Origin: Batkoa obscura
Lineage: Eukaryota; Entomophthoromycota; Entomophthoromycetes; Entomophthorales; Batkoaceae
Assembly: GCA_030770535.1 (NCBI GenBank)
Contig: JASVEC010000010.1
Span: forward strand, 868,001-932,000
DNA length: 64,000 nucleotides
Direction: 5' to 3'
The position numbers and the translations under genes were made by a program. Under the pieces are notes generated by a model. That model did not search any database. It was given only the letters and a program-made list of their open reading frames with translations, and was not told the DNA's origin. Each line of letters opens with the position of its first letter. Within the stretch, counting starts at the first letter, position 1. Of this stretch, positions 46,239 through 59,600 are shown piece after piece.

Positions 46239-46825
46239 AGATTCTTAAAAAATTGTTTTACAGCATTGTTTTTTTGTAAACACTATCTTTAACATTGAAA
46301 AGAGAATTATTGGCTACTTTTGAGTCAATAGAAATAAGTGTGGAAGACATTTCAATTCTATATTGTAAACAGTAGTTGCTGAAACTTATTTAAAAACATA
46401 GCTGTGCAATTATTTTAGTGATGTTATTTAAACTATTAAAAAAAAGTAATTTTTCATAAAGTATTATTTAAAGTTGATTTTATTCTATCAATGAGTTTGA
46501 CTCAATTTATTCCTATAAAAGTAGTTTAAACTATGGTTGAAAGTCCTCTTCATTTTTCTTTAGACAACTCTTGTTAGTTTTTTCTTTATTCATTTTAATA
46601 GAAAATAGACATCCTCAACATTGAATTGTTAAAAGTAATACTGAAATCTTGATTAAATTGAACCTATTTTTAATCTAACTGAAAAATAAATGAAATCTTT
46701 ATTTTAAAATTTGAAAACATTAAATGAAATAAAATAGAATAATATTGTAAAATTTACGATATTCAAAAAATTAAATTCTTTTTTAATAAATTCTCAATTG
46801 TATTAAATATTAGATTTATTTTACT

Positions 46826-46928
46826 ATATGGGGATGTTTTTTTTGGTTTCATTGCTTTTTCCTCTTAAGCGCTATTTGAGCAGAAAGATTATAGCAAAAT
46901 TCTTAAACAAAAAAATACATCCCCATAT
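46826..46928 (+). mobile_element. MITE family 1, copy 14
   Basis: ATATGGGGATG ... CATCCCCATAT, near-consensus, with AAGCGCTATTTGAGCAGAAA and a short internal deletion relative to other copies. Confidence 0.9.
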
Positions 46929-47369
46929 ATTAAAAATAATTATGAAATGAATTTTTGTATTCAAACATAAAAAGCTATTTGAGTTTGACTAGTGTTTATT
47001 TTGTTTAAAAATAATGATATTAAAACAATGATATAATAAACTACTATTGATTGTGATATAATTCAGATCTTAAAACTAATTACGAAAAAGTAAGTAAAGT
47101 AATTGAGACTAAAAAACTTTATGATTTATCTAATAAAAAAACTTCCCTCTAAAAACAGTAACGATAAATTAAAATATCAAAATTTTACGTTGCAGTTTAA
47201 AATGGCGCTTTTACTAAAAAAAATTCAAAAAAGTAGTCAATTTCGATCTACGTCTAACTGTTAAATTTCCGAAATTTTAAAAAAACTCAAAGTAAACCAA
47301 TTCATAGACCTATCCTTTATCTTTCTTGTAAATAATCTTTATCTTTTATTTATTCATACTTTAATTAAT

Positions 47370-48646
47370 ATGTTAAAATACTATTTCTTAATTCCGATAT
47401 TCATATTAGCCACTTCCGCTCATATGGAAATGCGCTTACCCCCACCTAGAAGATCAAAATACAACAGTGATTATCAAGCATTGGGAGATATCGATAATGA
47501 TATGCCTGCACCTTTGGGTGATGATGTAAGTTTAATTGTTATTTATATCTACAAACTCAATAACCTTTCATTTAGTTCCCATTCCCATGTCGAGCCACAA
47601 AGCCCGGCCCAGTATATAAAAAATACAAAGCAGGTGAAATGATGGACATCACTTTAGGAGGTAATGCCCCTCACAATGGCGGGCATTGTCAATTTGCTCT
47701 AAGTTATGATGGAGGAGAAAAATGGATAGTTATACATACTATAGTAAGGAATTGTATGCCCTCAAAAACAGGGCCAATAGAATTTAAATATCAAGTTCAG
47801 TTACCACCTGAAGCACCACCTAGTGATAGCGTAGTATTTTCTTGGAATTGGATCAATGCTAGTGGTGAAAGAGAATTTTATCAAAATTGTATTGATATAG
47901 CGATTGAAGGGGATCCCACTAGTAAAGGAGTAAAAGGCAAAGAATTATTAGTGGTTAATTTACCTGGTTTTCCTACCATTGAAGAATTTGGTCGTCCTGG
48001 TTCTTATGATGGTCATAAATTATTGGATTCTAGAAAAAATATTACAATGGCTAAAGATGGTAGTATTACTCCTACTACAGAAGATAATAAGCCCCCTCCA
48101 CCTCCGCCAGCTGCTGCTTCCACTACTCAAGCCCCACCACCTCCTCCTACAACTGCTGCTTCTTCAAAACCTCCTGCTGTATCCGTTTCAATTATTACAG
48201 TTACTACTACTATTGTTGTTACTGTTAATGCTAAAACCACACCAACAGCAGGTTATGGAATAGATATGTCTAATCAGCAAGACGAAAGTCTAAGTAAGCC
48301 GGTGCAGGAAATTATTAGAAATGAAGTGAGTGGAGAATCAATCCCAAGTTTTAGTCAAAAACAAGAGGAAGCTAATAATATGGGGATTACGAACCATAAC
48401 AATAATGTGAATGATAGTATGAATATGAACAATAGTATGAATGAAAATAATAGCAATAACATGAATAGTAATAGTGATAGTAATAATAATGGGATATTAA
48501 TAATGAGCCCAGAAATTGAAGTGAAAAAACAAGTAGAAAAAGAACTAAGCAAAAATGAAGGAAGTGGATTAGTTCGATTAAATAATAGTGTACTAAAAGG
48601 TAGTATCAAGAATTCGACTTGGTATAATAATTTTACACAAATTTAA
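47370..48646 (+). CDS. Secreted LPMO-like copper protein (AA11-like)
   Basis: Two exons, 47370-47525 and 47576-48646, in frame, 408 aa. A signal peptide MLKYYFLIPIFILATSA is followed directly by His (HMEMRLPPPRRS), so cleavage would expose the N-terminal His needed for a histidine brace. The second His of a brace is probably in NAPHNGGHCQFALSYD. Other family-like stretches: FPCRATKPGPV, VVFSWNWINASGEREFYQNC. This is the layout of fungal lytic polysaccharide monooxygenase-type proteins, which cleave chitin or related glycans outside the cell. From residue 225 there is a Pro/Thr/Ala-rich linker and then an Asn/Met/Ser repeat tail; no GPI signal is evident. The family (AA11 or a relative) is not certain. 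Confidence 0.72.
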
Positions 48647-48768
48647 ATAACTTTCATTAATAGCAACTTTTATTCATCAAATTAAATCTTAACTTTTTTT
48701 TATAAAAATTAATTTTTTAAATTTAAATTTTTAACTTTTTTAAATTTTATTACTTTTTAATATAAGCA

Positions 48769-49628
48769 ATGTTTCTCCTCTCCCGTCTAAAAGATACCAT
48801 ACAAATAGAACCTGTCAATCTAAATATTGATTTTAGTTTAGCTTTGATCAATGAAATTAATAAAAAATATTGCAACCGAGTAAATTTAATTTATAGTCAC
48901 ATAATCTCAACCAATTAAACTTCAAATTCAAGGTCATCCACAACGTCGGCCTTTGTATCACACTTTTTGATGTTATAGAACAACAGGATGCTTATTTATA
49001 TCATAGTGATGGCTGTTCTTATGTTAAAGGTAAGTAAATAGATTCTACTTTTTAATATAATAATTAACTAAACAAAAGAAAATTAAAAGTTGAGTTTCGA
49101 ATGATAGTATTCCGTCCTTTTATTGGGGAAGTAATCACTGGTAAAGTGAAGTCTATGTCAGATAAGGGTATAAAAAGTAACGAATTTATCATTTTTATTC
49201 TATATTTAGTTTAATTCAATTTTAATAGTAAGCCTTGGTTTCTTTGATGATATAGAAATTTTACCAAACTTATTACATGAAGGAACAAAATTGTAAGATT
49301 TTTAAATAGACTAAGTTTTAAATCGGTTAGTCTAACTTTACCATTTTATAGCCATACAGATACCCAAGTATATATATGGTGTAATGAACATGGAAATTAT
49401 GAGTGGGAGAAAGGTGAAGAGGTGAAGGTTAAAGTGGAAAAAGAAATATTTTTTGATGCTAAAAGTACGCCCAATCAACAGGAAAGTTTAGATGAATTTG
49501 TTAAATCTTCACCGTATCAATTAGTGGTAAGTTATTTATTTTCTCAAAGACGTTCTAGGTTTAAATTGAATCCTTTTTTTTAGTGCTCCGCTTTTGAAAG
49601 TGGCTATGGGCTCACTAGTTGGTGGTAA
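48769..49628 (+). CDS. RPC25: RNA polymerase III subunit Rpc25 (RPC8)
   Basis: Rpb7-like stalk subunit of RNA polymerase III, needed for initiation at tRNA and 5S genes. Six exons: 48769-48879, 48933-49029, 49090-49176, 49229-49292, 49352-49526, 49584-49628; sum 579 nt, 192 aa. Starts MFLLSRLKDTIQIEPVNLN; then VIHNVGLCITLFDVIEQQDA and DGCSYVKVEFRMIVFRPFIG, EVITGKVKSMSDKGIKISLG (S1-like OB fold), FFDDIEILPNLLHEG, and the C-terminus ESGYGLTSWW, which matches the end of yeast Rpc25 (GMGLVSWW). All junctions are GT-AG and in phase. Confidence 0.93.
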
Positions 49629-50681
49629 ATTGATATTCAATATAGAATGTTATTATTATTATAGAAGCTTATTTTTTTGACGCTGTAAAGACTTTTAATG
49701 AGCATTTTTTGGCTTTTCCAAGATTGAATTTTATTCAAATAAAAATGTATTATTCTGCTATAAAGTCATTATTCTCAAACTACGTTTATTGAATAAAGGT
49801 AAATATGCAAATCCTTTTTCCTTTTATGTTTTAATCCTTTTTAAGTATAAATTTGAAAAATTAGGTGAAATTTTGAGCAAAAAAATACTAGTTTAAATCT
49901 TATATAAATCTTTAGATTTATTTTAATGAAATTGTAATTTTTTTGAACTGTTTATATCAAATTATTCAGACCCTAATCTAATATAATTAATCAGCTTTTA
50001 TAATTTTACAATTTTGTAATAATTTCCAACTTGTTCACAAATAAACATTTTTCATTAGATAAATATGAAGTTATAAATTTTTTACAATTTTTACTAAAGC
50101 TGAAATTATTTTTCTTTTAAGCTAACTTTTTGGTATTTTAAGCTCAAAATCAAGGAATTTTCTAATTGTAGCAACAGATGTTAATAAATTGATACTCCCA
50201 GAAGTTAAAATAAACATAGTTAAGAAATAAATTTGACGCTTACCTGATAATAAAGAAAGATTGAAAAGACTTAGTTAAATAAAACATGCCTTGTGATAAA
50301 GTTAATTTTATTTCAAATAAGCTTAATTTTGTACATTAACATATGGGGATGTATTTTGGTGTTTAAGAATTTTACTAACAAATTTTCTGTTCAAATAGCG
50401 CCTAAAAGAAAAATAATGAAGCCAAAAAAATACCCTCATTTATTGAAGATGTACAAGTACTCATTCTCATTATTTGGTAGTAAGATTTTGAAAAAGTCAT
50501 AACAAATCATTGTAATTAGTTAATTGTTTTATATTATATTGTTTTATAATTTTAATGAATCCAAAAAGTTTATATTTATTAGAATTTAATATTATATTCC
50601 TACTATTAATTAAAAAAAATTAAAAATTGCTGTTTAATATGAAAAATATTTAAAAAAGCTCTAGTTTATTAATTTAGCAAC
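49629..50681. other. Convergent intergenic region with one MITE
   Basis: 1 kb between the stops of Rpc25 and Prp8, AT-rich. Contains MITE copy 15; nothing else recognised. Confidence 0.55.
50341..50441 (-). mobile_element. MITE family 1, copy 15
   Basis: ATATGGGGATGTATTTTGG at the left, CAAATAGCGCCTAAAAGA inside, a decayed right end (ATACCCTCATTTA). Confidence 0.82.
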
Positions 50682-53600
50682 CTAACTAAGCATATCTTCT
50701 CTATCAACCACATTATTATTCATATTACTTCCATCTTCCAATTGTGAAAAGTTCAAGTAATGAGCAGGTCTATGACGTTCGTCATAAAATGGTAAAGGTA
50801 CTTCTAAGCTAAGATGATATTCCTTATCAGGCTGATGAGAAGCACCCTGGAAATTATAATTCCAAATTGAATCAACAGGTGAAAGGAAAAATCCGAAAAA
50901 CTTGTCTGAAAGTAACATTTGAATACGCTCATAATGGGTTGGTAAGTATCCTGCTGGGTTAGTACCGCTTAGATCTTTGTTGGATGCTCCCCACTCATTA
51001 CCTGATGGTGTTACTTTGTAACAAGTGAGTGAACAAGAACCTGGTGTAAATGCACAGGTAATAATTACTGAAGTATCGATATCCCAACCTGGATAAGAGC
51101 CAAGTAATTTAGCATGTGTAGTAACGTCTTGTGGTGAAAGATGGGGTAACTCATTTGGCAGAGTATGGATCCAGCCTAAAGGTTCAAGGTCATTCAGCTG
51201 CTCATGTTCTGGTGGATTATTTGGAAGATGCACCATTTGGTGAGTACCCCATTGAGGCACCATAACTATGGAACGGATCTCTTTAACTTGTGGATTATCT
51301 TTTGGCGAAACACCATACAAAAATCCTGAAATTTGAGTTCGAAGATCAGAAATTATAATAAAACGCTTAAGTAAGTTTTTAGGCAACACATAAGTATACC
51401 CTGAATCCTTTAGATCATCACTAGCAACAAAGATGTGTTGGGTTCTCAATTGGAGATTGGTAGATGAAATAGCTCTTACTCTCCAATCTGTTTTAGAAGA
51501 AAAGGTTTGAGTTTCATACCCAGTTGTGGTAGTAGTAATAATTTCGTCTCCATGAATATTATGAGTTTTAGTGGTCACTGCCGTCAGTTGGCTTTGTTCT
51601 TTAGCTTGCTTTTCGATTTCAGCAATTTGTTGACGTTGAAGCGAAGGAGCTGAAATTTCCATACCAAGGATAATATCACGGATTTCAGGTTGAGTCAAAG
51701 AAGCAACGTTAACATTATTCTTTTTACCATAGTCTGCAAGGATAAGATCTTTTAAGGCAACCTCCACCTTAATCCATTCATCATCTGGTAAAGTGGGCCA
51801 GATATGATTTGCTTCAGTGATTGTATTCTTATCAGGACGAAGAATCATTTTAGTCTTATCATTATTCACATGAAGTGCTCTTAAAATCAAAATCAAACGG
51901 AAGAAAGCAGTATATGAGGAAATCGTCGTTAGGAAATTATCATAAAGATTAAACAGACACATCATTGGCTCATTCGCTTTAAGGATAAGATCTCCAAACT
52001 TCTCTACTTTAAGACAAGCTTGGAAAGGTAATTGTAACTCAGAACCTTTGATCACAATATTGGGGAAATCTAAAAGATGAACCTCAAGTGGATCCAACAT
52101 ACCCTTACGAGTAACAATGATTTGTCTTGGTTGTTCTTCCACTGGAAGTGAACGAATAAGAGCAGCTACTTCTTCAGCAGTCTTCCACTTGGCTAATTGG
52201 CCAAGACGTTTTTGTCCAGCCCATACCGAAGTATGAATAATCTTAAGGAAGAGATCACCATTACGTGGGTTGAAAATAAAGATAGCACCATTGATAGGTT
52301 TTGTGGTTAAATTACCTTCAAATGTCTTATGGATGGTAACGCGATAAACATTAGTATCATCCACAAACCAAATAATTTGATTTGAGAATAATTCACCGTA
52401 ATTTGTTGAGTTAAGGTATGGTTCGGTTGGTTCAGATGAATACAATTGCACACCTTTACGAATACGTTCACGGAGTACATAGAGAGCAGGATTAGCTTTA
52501 ATAATCTTACCCATGGCTTGCTGTGTAAGTGGCTTAAGCCCAGGGAACCAATTACCATAAGCAGAATAGAGATTGTAAGCAAGATCAACACCAATCATCA
52601 TACCAGTAGGTGAAGGGTAGATACTCATATTATCTGTAGTATAATCTAAGAACTTGGCACGAGTGTAACGTTCAACATCATGAGAGTCAAAGTCACCCCA
52701 GCGTAATTGGATATCAATCCAGAATTTTTGAATAGTACCATTATCCATTGAATCTTTATTATCATTCAAAAGGGAAGGTCTGGATACACCCCATTTATAA
52801 CTAGCAAACAAGAGAATATCCGCACATGAACTGTTCATTTTATAACTTTTACGTGGATGGATCGTTTCTTTTTGTACTGACTCAATTTGCAAGGCTTCGG
52901 ATTCTTGGTCAAACACTTGCACCATATCCATCACCAATGCTTCGTGGATTTTTTGCCACAAATGTGCACGGAAAATTTGAATCAAGGAAATTTTAAGTGT
53001 TGGGATTTTACCATGCATAAAAATACCTGTTAAATCAAGTTGTACTTGGAAACCAACATACACATTTGAATTGTGGACAACGGCATTATTACCAAGTAAA
53101 AAGAGCTTGTCGGAATCCTCGTCTAAAGTTATACCACAATATTGGCCTAGAGTTCCAGCTGTTTTAACAACATTAAATCTATATTCAACTGGTAAATATT
53201 GAACAGCGATTGGGGCCTCCCTGCGTTTGCGATCAATTGATGAGAGACTGAGTACTTTAGTTAAAGCACTGCAAGGCACAAACGTTACGCAGGACTCAAA
53301 GCCATTATTAGTTTCATGATTTGAAACAGAATATTTGATACCAAGGGAGCGAGCTAAAGCTAAGGCACCAGTAACAATGTTTTGGTGTATTGAAGTAAAT
53401 ACTACTTTTTGGTATTTTTCTCTGGCTTCTTTGAAATCATTGTATCGGGTCAACTCCATCTTATTTTCAAGCTCTTTATCTTCTGGATTTGGATTAACAA
53501 CTTCACCATCTGAATCAATTAAACCAGCCAAGAGATTCTCACGGACAGATATAGATTCAGTAAAAAACCATGTTGGTACAACCTTAGGTTGAGATCTTTT

Positions 53601-56600
53601 CATATTGAGTTGGCACATCAAATTCCATATTTTATTTGTTTTAATTTCTTTATTAACATTCACTTCTTCAGATACTAACTCTCCAATGTTTAATGCTTCA
53701 GCTCCGATGTTATGATATATTGCTCTAACACGTTTCATTTGACTTATATAGTCTTTATTGTCAGCATTCTTTTCTGCTGTTCTATCGCCGGCAATCCATA
53801 AACCAACAAGCCAGGCAACATTGTTTACTTCGCTAGCAGGCAAGCCTTCTTTTTTACATATTTCTTCAAATTTATTATTTCCAAGCAATACTGGTGCTAC
53901 AAGCTGGTAAGTTAATTGACGGATACTTTCATCCACAAATGAGTATAATTGTGTCTCAAGTTCCCAAGTAATGGTTGATTTACTCAAGTTGATTAAATTG
54001 TCTCTAAATCCTTTTGCAGCCTCGAATGTATTTGCTTTAGAGTTCTCATAATCTGATATATGGAACGATTTTTTGATCCAAGCAACCATTTGAATTTCCT
54101 CACCATTAAATTCTCTTGTTACAAGTGAAGTATAATTGATATAGAAGGATTCACCAGTTTGTTCATCTTTAGTCACTTCACCAACAGTCATATGGGTAGT
54201 CAGATGTAATAAATGCCTAGAATTACTGGTATACTTAATAAGATCTAATCCCTCTTCATTACTTGACTTTTCTTGGTCATGATGTACTTCGCAAACCTCA
54301 TACATAGTATCTTGTCCTGAGTGAACCCCAGTTACCTTCCTTGGCTTTGAGTCCATACCCAATACATTGTCTCCAATTTTAATGTCTTTAATAGCACGAA
54401 TAGACCCATCAGCCATGTATACAGGAGTAGAAGGAGCAAAGCACCTGTTGATCGTAGGTGACCACCAAAGAGTAAAACGACGATTTGGAATTTGATTCAA
54501 ACCAGATCTCTGTGCATTTGTGAGCTTCTTGTATTTCATACTTTCTTCGAATCCAGAGTTATGTACTACCATACTATCTGATCTTAAGAATCTTTGATTA
54601 CCGTCAACTAAGAAACCGTAATATTCTTGAGGTTCAGTCATTTTAATTGAAACAATTGGAACAAAGAATTCCTTGATGGCTACTGCATTGGTATCCGAAT
54701 TGATACTATTTTCGGGATTTTCATCAATATATAAAGCTGGATCAGCTTCGACCTTTTCAAAATCTGTTTCATTAATATAAATAAATTCTTCACTTTGATT
54801 AATAGCAACTTTATAAAGAGACCAAATATGCTGAACATGTTGAGGCAATGAAAGTAAATCTCTTACAGTTGTTTCAATTTGGTAAGTTTTAACTGCAGCA
54901 GAAGTTGTTTCTAAATGTTTCAAGAAATTAGCGCCTGCGTCACCTGCTTCTTTTTTAGTTTGAATTTCTTTTTCTCCAACCTTGAAGCTCATAGAGCAGT
55001 ATCCACTATTGTACCAATAGACAGTATAAGAAGATGAATCTTCGCTCCAGGACATAACCGCCTTATTTGAAGATGCTAAGCATAAAATATGATTACCAGT
55101 AACAGTTAAAGCTTCGCCAACACGGGGTAAAATTTCATATAATGGTGCAACGCCTTGAACGACTTCCTTAATATTGCGTGGTAATTGATCATCACCCATT
55201 AGTTTATCATTCACACTAACATCTTTAGCTAATTTTATAGATCCATCTTGGAGCATAAGTGGAGTAGCACCAGAGAAACAAGCTTTTTCCCAAAACAGAC
55301 CTTCCCAAGTAGGGAAGTAAGTACCTTTAAACAATGTATGTTCTAAAATACCTTCAACACCACCCAAGGCTTGAATCATATCAGTACGATAATTATTTAG
55401 ATTCCAAAGTTTACCATCGTGGCGTTGATGGGTCCACCAGAATGGATTATTTTTGAGTATTTGGTACTGTTTGAAATCAGTACGAACACGCCACCCTTTA
55501 TCATAGGCAAGGGTATGTCGATCCTTTTGGAATAAGGTATTAATTCTAGGGATACCTCGATCCCAACTATCTTCCAAATCTTCAAGAGTAAGTCGACGAT
55601 TTTGTGCTGTAGCTTCTTGACGTTTCAAAGCATATTCTGCCCATACACGTTGCGAATCAATAAACTCAGATTCCCAAGGTTGAAGATAACGAAATAAATT
55701 AGGAATCAAGGTATCTTCATCATGGGACATACCAGATCTAAAATGAGTGATACCAGTTTCAGTTTGACGTGACCATCTAAGGTCGGATTGTGGGATAAGT
55801 ACATGGCCCATAGACAACATACCTAGACCACCCAATTCCTTTGGACAATTATGACCAATTAAAAAGTCACCATGACAGAATAATTGTGATTGTCCTTTTT
55901 CTACTTGGAAACCATAATACTCATCAACTGCTTCAGCTTGGCTGGAGATCTCAAAGATACGATAATTGACTTTTGGAATGGCTGATTTCATACTTGCGAG
56001 TTTGACAAATTTACAAGGCAACACATCTAAATCGCTACTTAAATACACTTTTCCTACATACTCAGTAGAATCTTTGCTTTTAGTCTTTGTAGCAATAGTA
56101 GATAAACCAAGGGATCGACCCAACTCATAGACTAATTTCAATACGGGCTCATTTGAACCAAGGCTTTTAATAAAAACATACCCATCATCTTGAACTTGAC
56201 CACTTGAATCAATTAAACCTGCAAGTAAAGCACGACGAACATAGCCAGGCTCTTGTACAAAACGTTCGATTTCACTGTAATCATTAATTGTACTGTGATC
56301 TATGCACATCTTTGTTAGTAAAGCCTTAAATATGTCGATATCGATGTTCTTATTGGTTGAAGCATTTGATTTTGTAAATCCAGGGCTACCAAGGTGTGCT
56401 CCGATTGCCCAAGCGTAATCTTCAGCAGAATCCTTATTAAGCTTGTTTTTAAAGCTATGGCAAGAATGTAATAAACTTGGTATGCTTCTATTTTTGCTTC
56501 CAATCGGCCATTCTTCGATCGAAGTACTATATCTCATCATACATGGTAAAACTTTGGTTCCTGTTTTTATCATTTGTGATCTGTATTTATTGTATTCACT

Positions 56601-59600
56601 TACGCTTACAATCCATTCATTAGAATTTGACAAACCTTCAATGACATTCATAATCACTTCATCAATATCATTTTCATGTTTAATATACGTTGCATAATCA
56701 AATTCTACCAACTTTTCGATTTCAAATGGACGGATCAATTTAAGCATGGAATCGAATTTAAGCTTCCAATAATATACTTTATAAACTACGTTGGATTGGT
56801 TGGCTTTAACTTCTTCAATATCATAAAAGCACTGTACAACTCTTGAAACCTTTGGAATTTGTAAAACTAACAAATGGTTTTCATTACATAGAAATCCAGG
56901 CTCAAATAACAGCTCTTCATTATAGGCACAATTTAAAGCCTTTGAAAGTTTAACTCTATATAATGGTGCAGTACCTGAAACTAAATGTTCTACTCTACGG
57001 ATTTTACCATCATCACCAAGCACTTGGTTTCCAACTTTGATTTCTTCAATTGACTTTGTGGTACCATTAGCTAAACGTATAGGCATCCCCTTACCATAAC
57101 AATAGAATACAACAGGTGGGAAACGACTAGGCATTTTAGAATTAAGACCAATTTTTACACGAGTTTGAATCTTTGATTCACTCTTAACCAAAAGATCTAA
57201 GATTTCACGAGTATGTACTACTGCTTCACGATAATATGTCATTAATCCAATCAAAGCTGTATTCCATTTGTTGACAATCTTTGAAAAGGTAGTGGATCCA
57301 GAGGACATTAATATTTGACGGATACGATTATTGAAACGCTGGATAGACTCATCATCTACCCTTAAAAAGGCTTGTGCAGTACGTTCTTTAGTTTGTTCAT
57401 TAATTAAATTCCATACACCATCTTTAAGTGAAAATGTTTCTTCCTTTGCACGAATCTTTGGCAAAATTCGAACTTCAAATCCACACATGGAGAATAAAAG
57501 ATTGGGATTATCTCTTGAGTAAACACTCACAAATGTTTCTTCCCAATCAAGGGTTGTAACTGATCTTGGTAAACGATTTTTCATATCCCAAAAGGTAGCA
57601 CGACCTAAATTGACATCGTGCTTCATCAAACGCATTCTACAATCACGTGGCCAGCATTTTTTGTTATTGTAACCAACAATATTTTCATTATTAGGATCCG
57701 GATGCTCTGTTAAATATCTTTGAATCAAATCTCTTGATTCATCAGCACTGAATCTGAAAAGTATATAAATACGATCTATATAACGAGAGTAAAGTCTTAT
57801 TGGATGTTTAGTTTCAGTAGGAACATCTCTAAATTGCAAAAAGTCATTTGGGAGTTGAGGCGGTCCAGCCATTTCAGATGCTCTTTGTAAACCAAGGAGC
57901 AATAAATCCAAGACTAAGCCCCAGAACTGATAAATGAACGAAGCAAATTGTAAACCACGAATTAAACCATAAGAATTTAAATGATTCATATCCTTATAAT
58001 TAAGAACAACATTATTTTTTGCTGACATATAATCGGCTAAATTATGATCCAAGATTAAACGTAAAAGTCTATTCAAAACTGTAATATCCACTTTCTCATA
58101 TACTTTGTTAAGCCTTGTTTCTACCATTACATTACATTCACCTTCAGATGTTTCCCAAATATCAGTAAGATTGTTAATTCCTTGACACCATTTGTAAGTA
58201 AGCAATGGAGGAGGTTCATTATCTGATGGTTTAATCCATGCTGGGAAGAGATGACGCTTATCAGCTTCATACCAAAGATATTGATCAAGGTAGGCATCAG
58301 TGATCTTTTCCATTGGTTCCACGTCATAAACCGGGATAAGATGAGAGTATAAATCCATGAACTCAATTCCTACTTCTTTAAATGCTCTTTGGGTCAAAAG
58401 TAAACGTTTAATTCTAGAAAGAGCTTCATGAGGATTATCATAAGCTTGTTCAATTAAACCGAGTTCTTCACGTTGAGATTGATTCAAACGTCCTTTTACA
58501 GAGTACGCTTCTCTTAAGCGTTCAAGAGCAAGGATCAACAATTTGGTATCGTGTTTATATGAGAGTGGTGGGAAAGGAATAGGAGTGAATTTTCTAGATT
58601 CGAGCCAGTGTACTGTTGAAGTGAAGATTGCAACAGCTTCTTCAGGAGAAATATAAGGACCATCTTTAAGATAATTATGTTGTCTTTCTTGCTCAGCTTT
58701 AAGCCACAATCTGGTCAAACGTCCTAAATTCTTTTTGCAAACTGTTTTATCAACTGTTGCTCCTCTACGGATACGTTCACGATTATAATGGGCTACACTG
58801 GTCCACCAATCAGCTTTGGATTTGACATAACGGAGGATCATATTTTCTATAGGGGTAGGCAGACCTGGTACTTTCCATGGAATATTGGCTTTCCAACAAT
58901 TGTGGGCAACAATGAAATTTCCAAGTAAAAAGAGAGGGTCTTTACCATCTAACTCGAAACCAAAATATTCACCTTTACTTGAGACTTCAGTGACATCAAA
59001 TTGGTTATTGTTGTTGTCTTCCATAGCTACACTTTCTCCTTTCAGTTTGTTTATAAAAGGAAGAGTTGAAAATTCCCTGCCAAAAATATTAATCTGTTCC
59101 TCCCTATTTGATACAAATAAACCAAGAGATCTTGCAACTTGTATTACTAATTGTTTTAAAATAGGACTGATCTCATTGACTTTGATTTTAAGCTTTAAAT
59201 CAAGTTGATCGATATTGAATGGCAATGATTCTAATATACCGGCTAATATATTCGAGCGGAATAACTTTGATTGGTTCATAACACATGAAGCTAATAAATC
59301 AGAAGAAGGAAGTTCTTTCAATTTGCTTATACAATCCCATGCCATACTTCCAACACTTATATTACTATTGGGTTCTTTTATTCTAGTAAATGAAGCAAAT
59401 TGCTGACCAATAGCATAAGCTACCGAGTTGATCGGTGCTGGAGTTTGATCTAATTCACCAGATGCTTTAAAATGTAAATTATGGATAACTTGTTCTAAAT
59501 CTAATTCTGAAGAATATGGGAATTCGTTGACAGATTGACGAATCATAGTGAAAGTAAAAGAGGAGTGAAGAAGAGTTTTGGAAAATTTAACATAATTAAG

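Larger units (their letters stand above)
45187..47369. other. Divergent intergenic region with two MITEs
   Basis: 2.2 kb between the starts of acyl-CoA oxidase (-) and the LPMO-like gene (+). Holds MITE copies 13 and 14. The open frame at 45789-45971 shows no recognisable features. No other element seen. Confidence 0.55.

Noticed and set aside
48355-48609. A hydrophobic minus-strand protein
   Set aside because: Antisense of the Asn/Met repeat tail of the LPMO-like protein.
57102-58898. Reverse-transcriptase-like palm/fingers of Prp8 read as a retroelement
   Set aside because: This is the normal RT-like domain of Prp8, collinear with the human protein.
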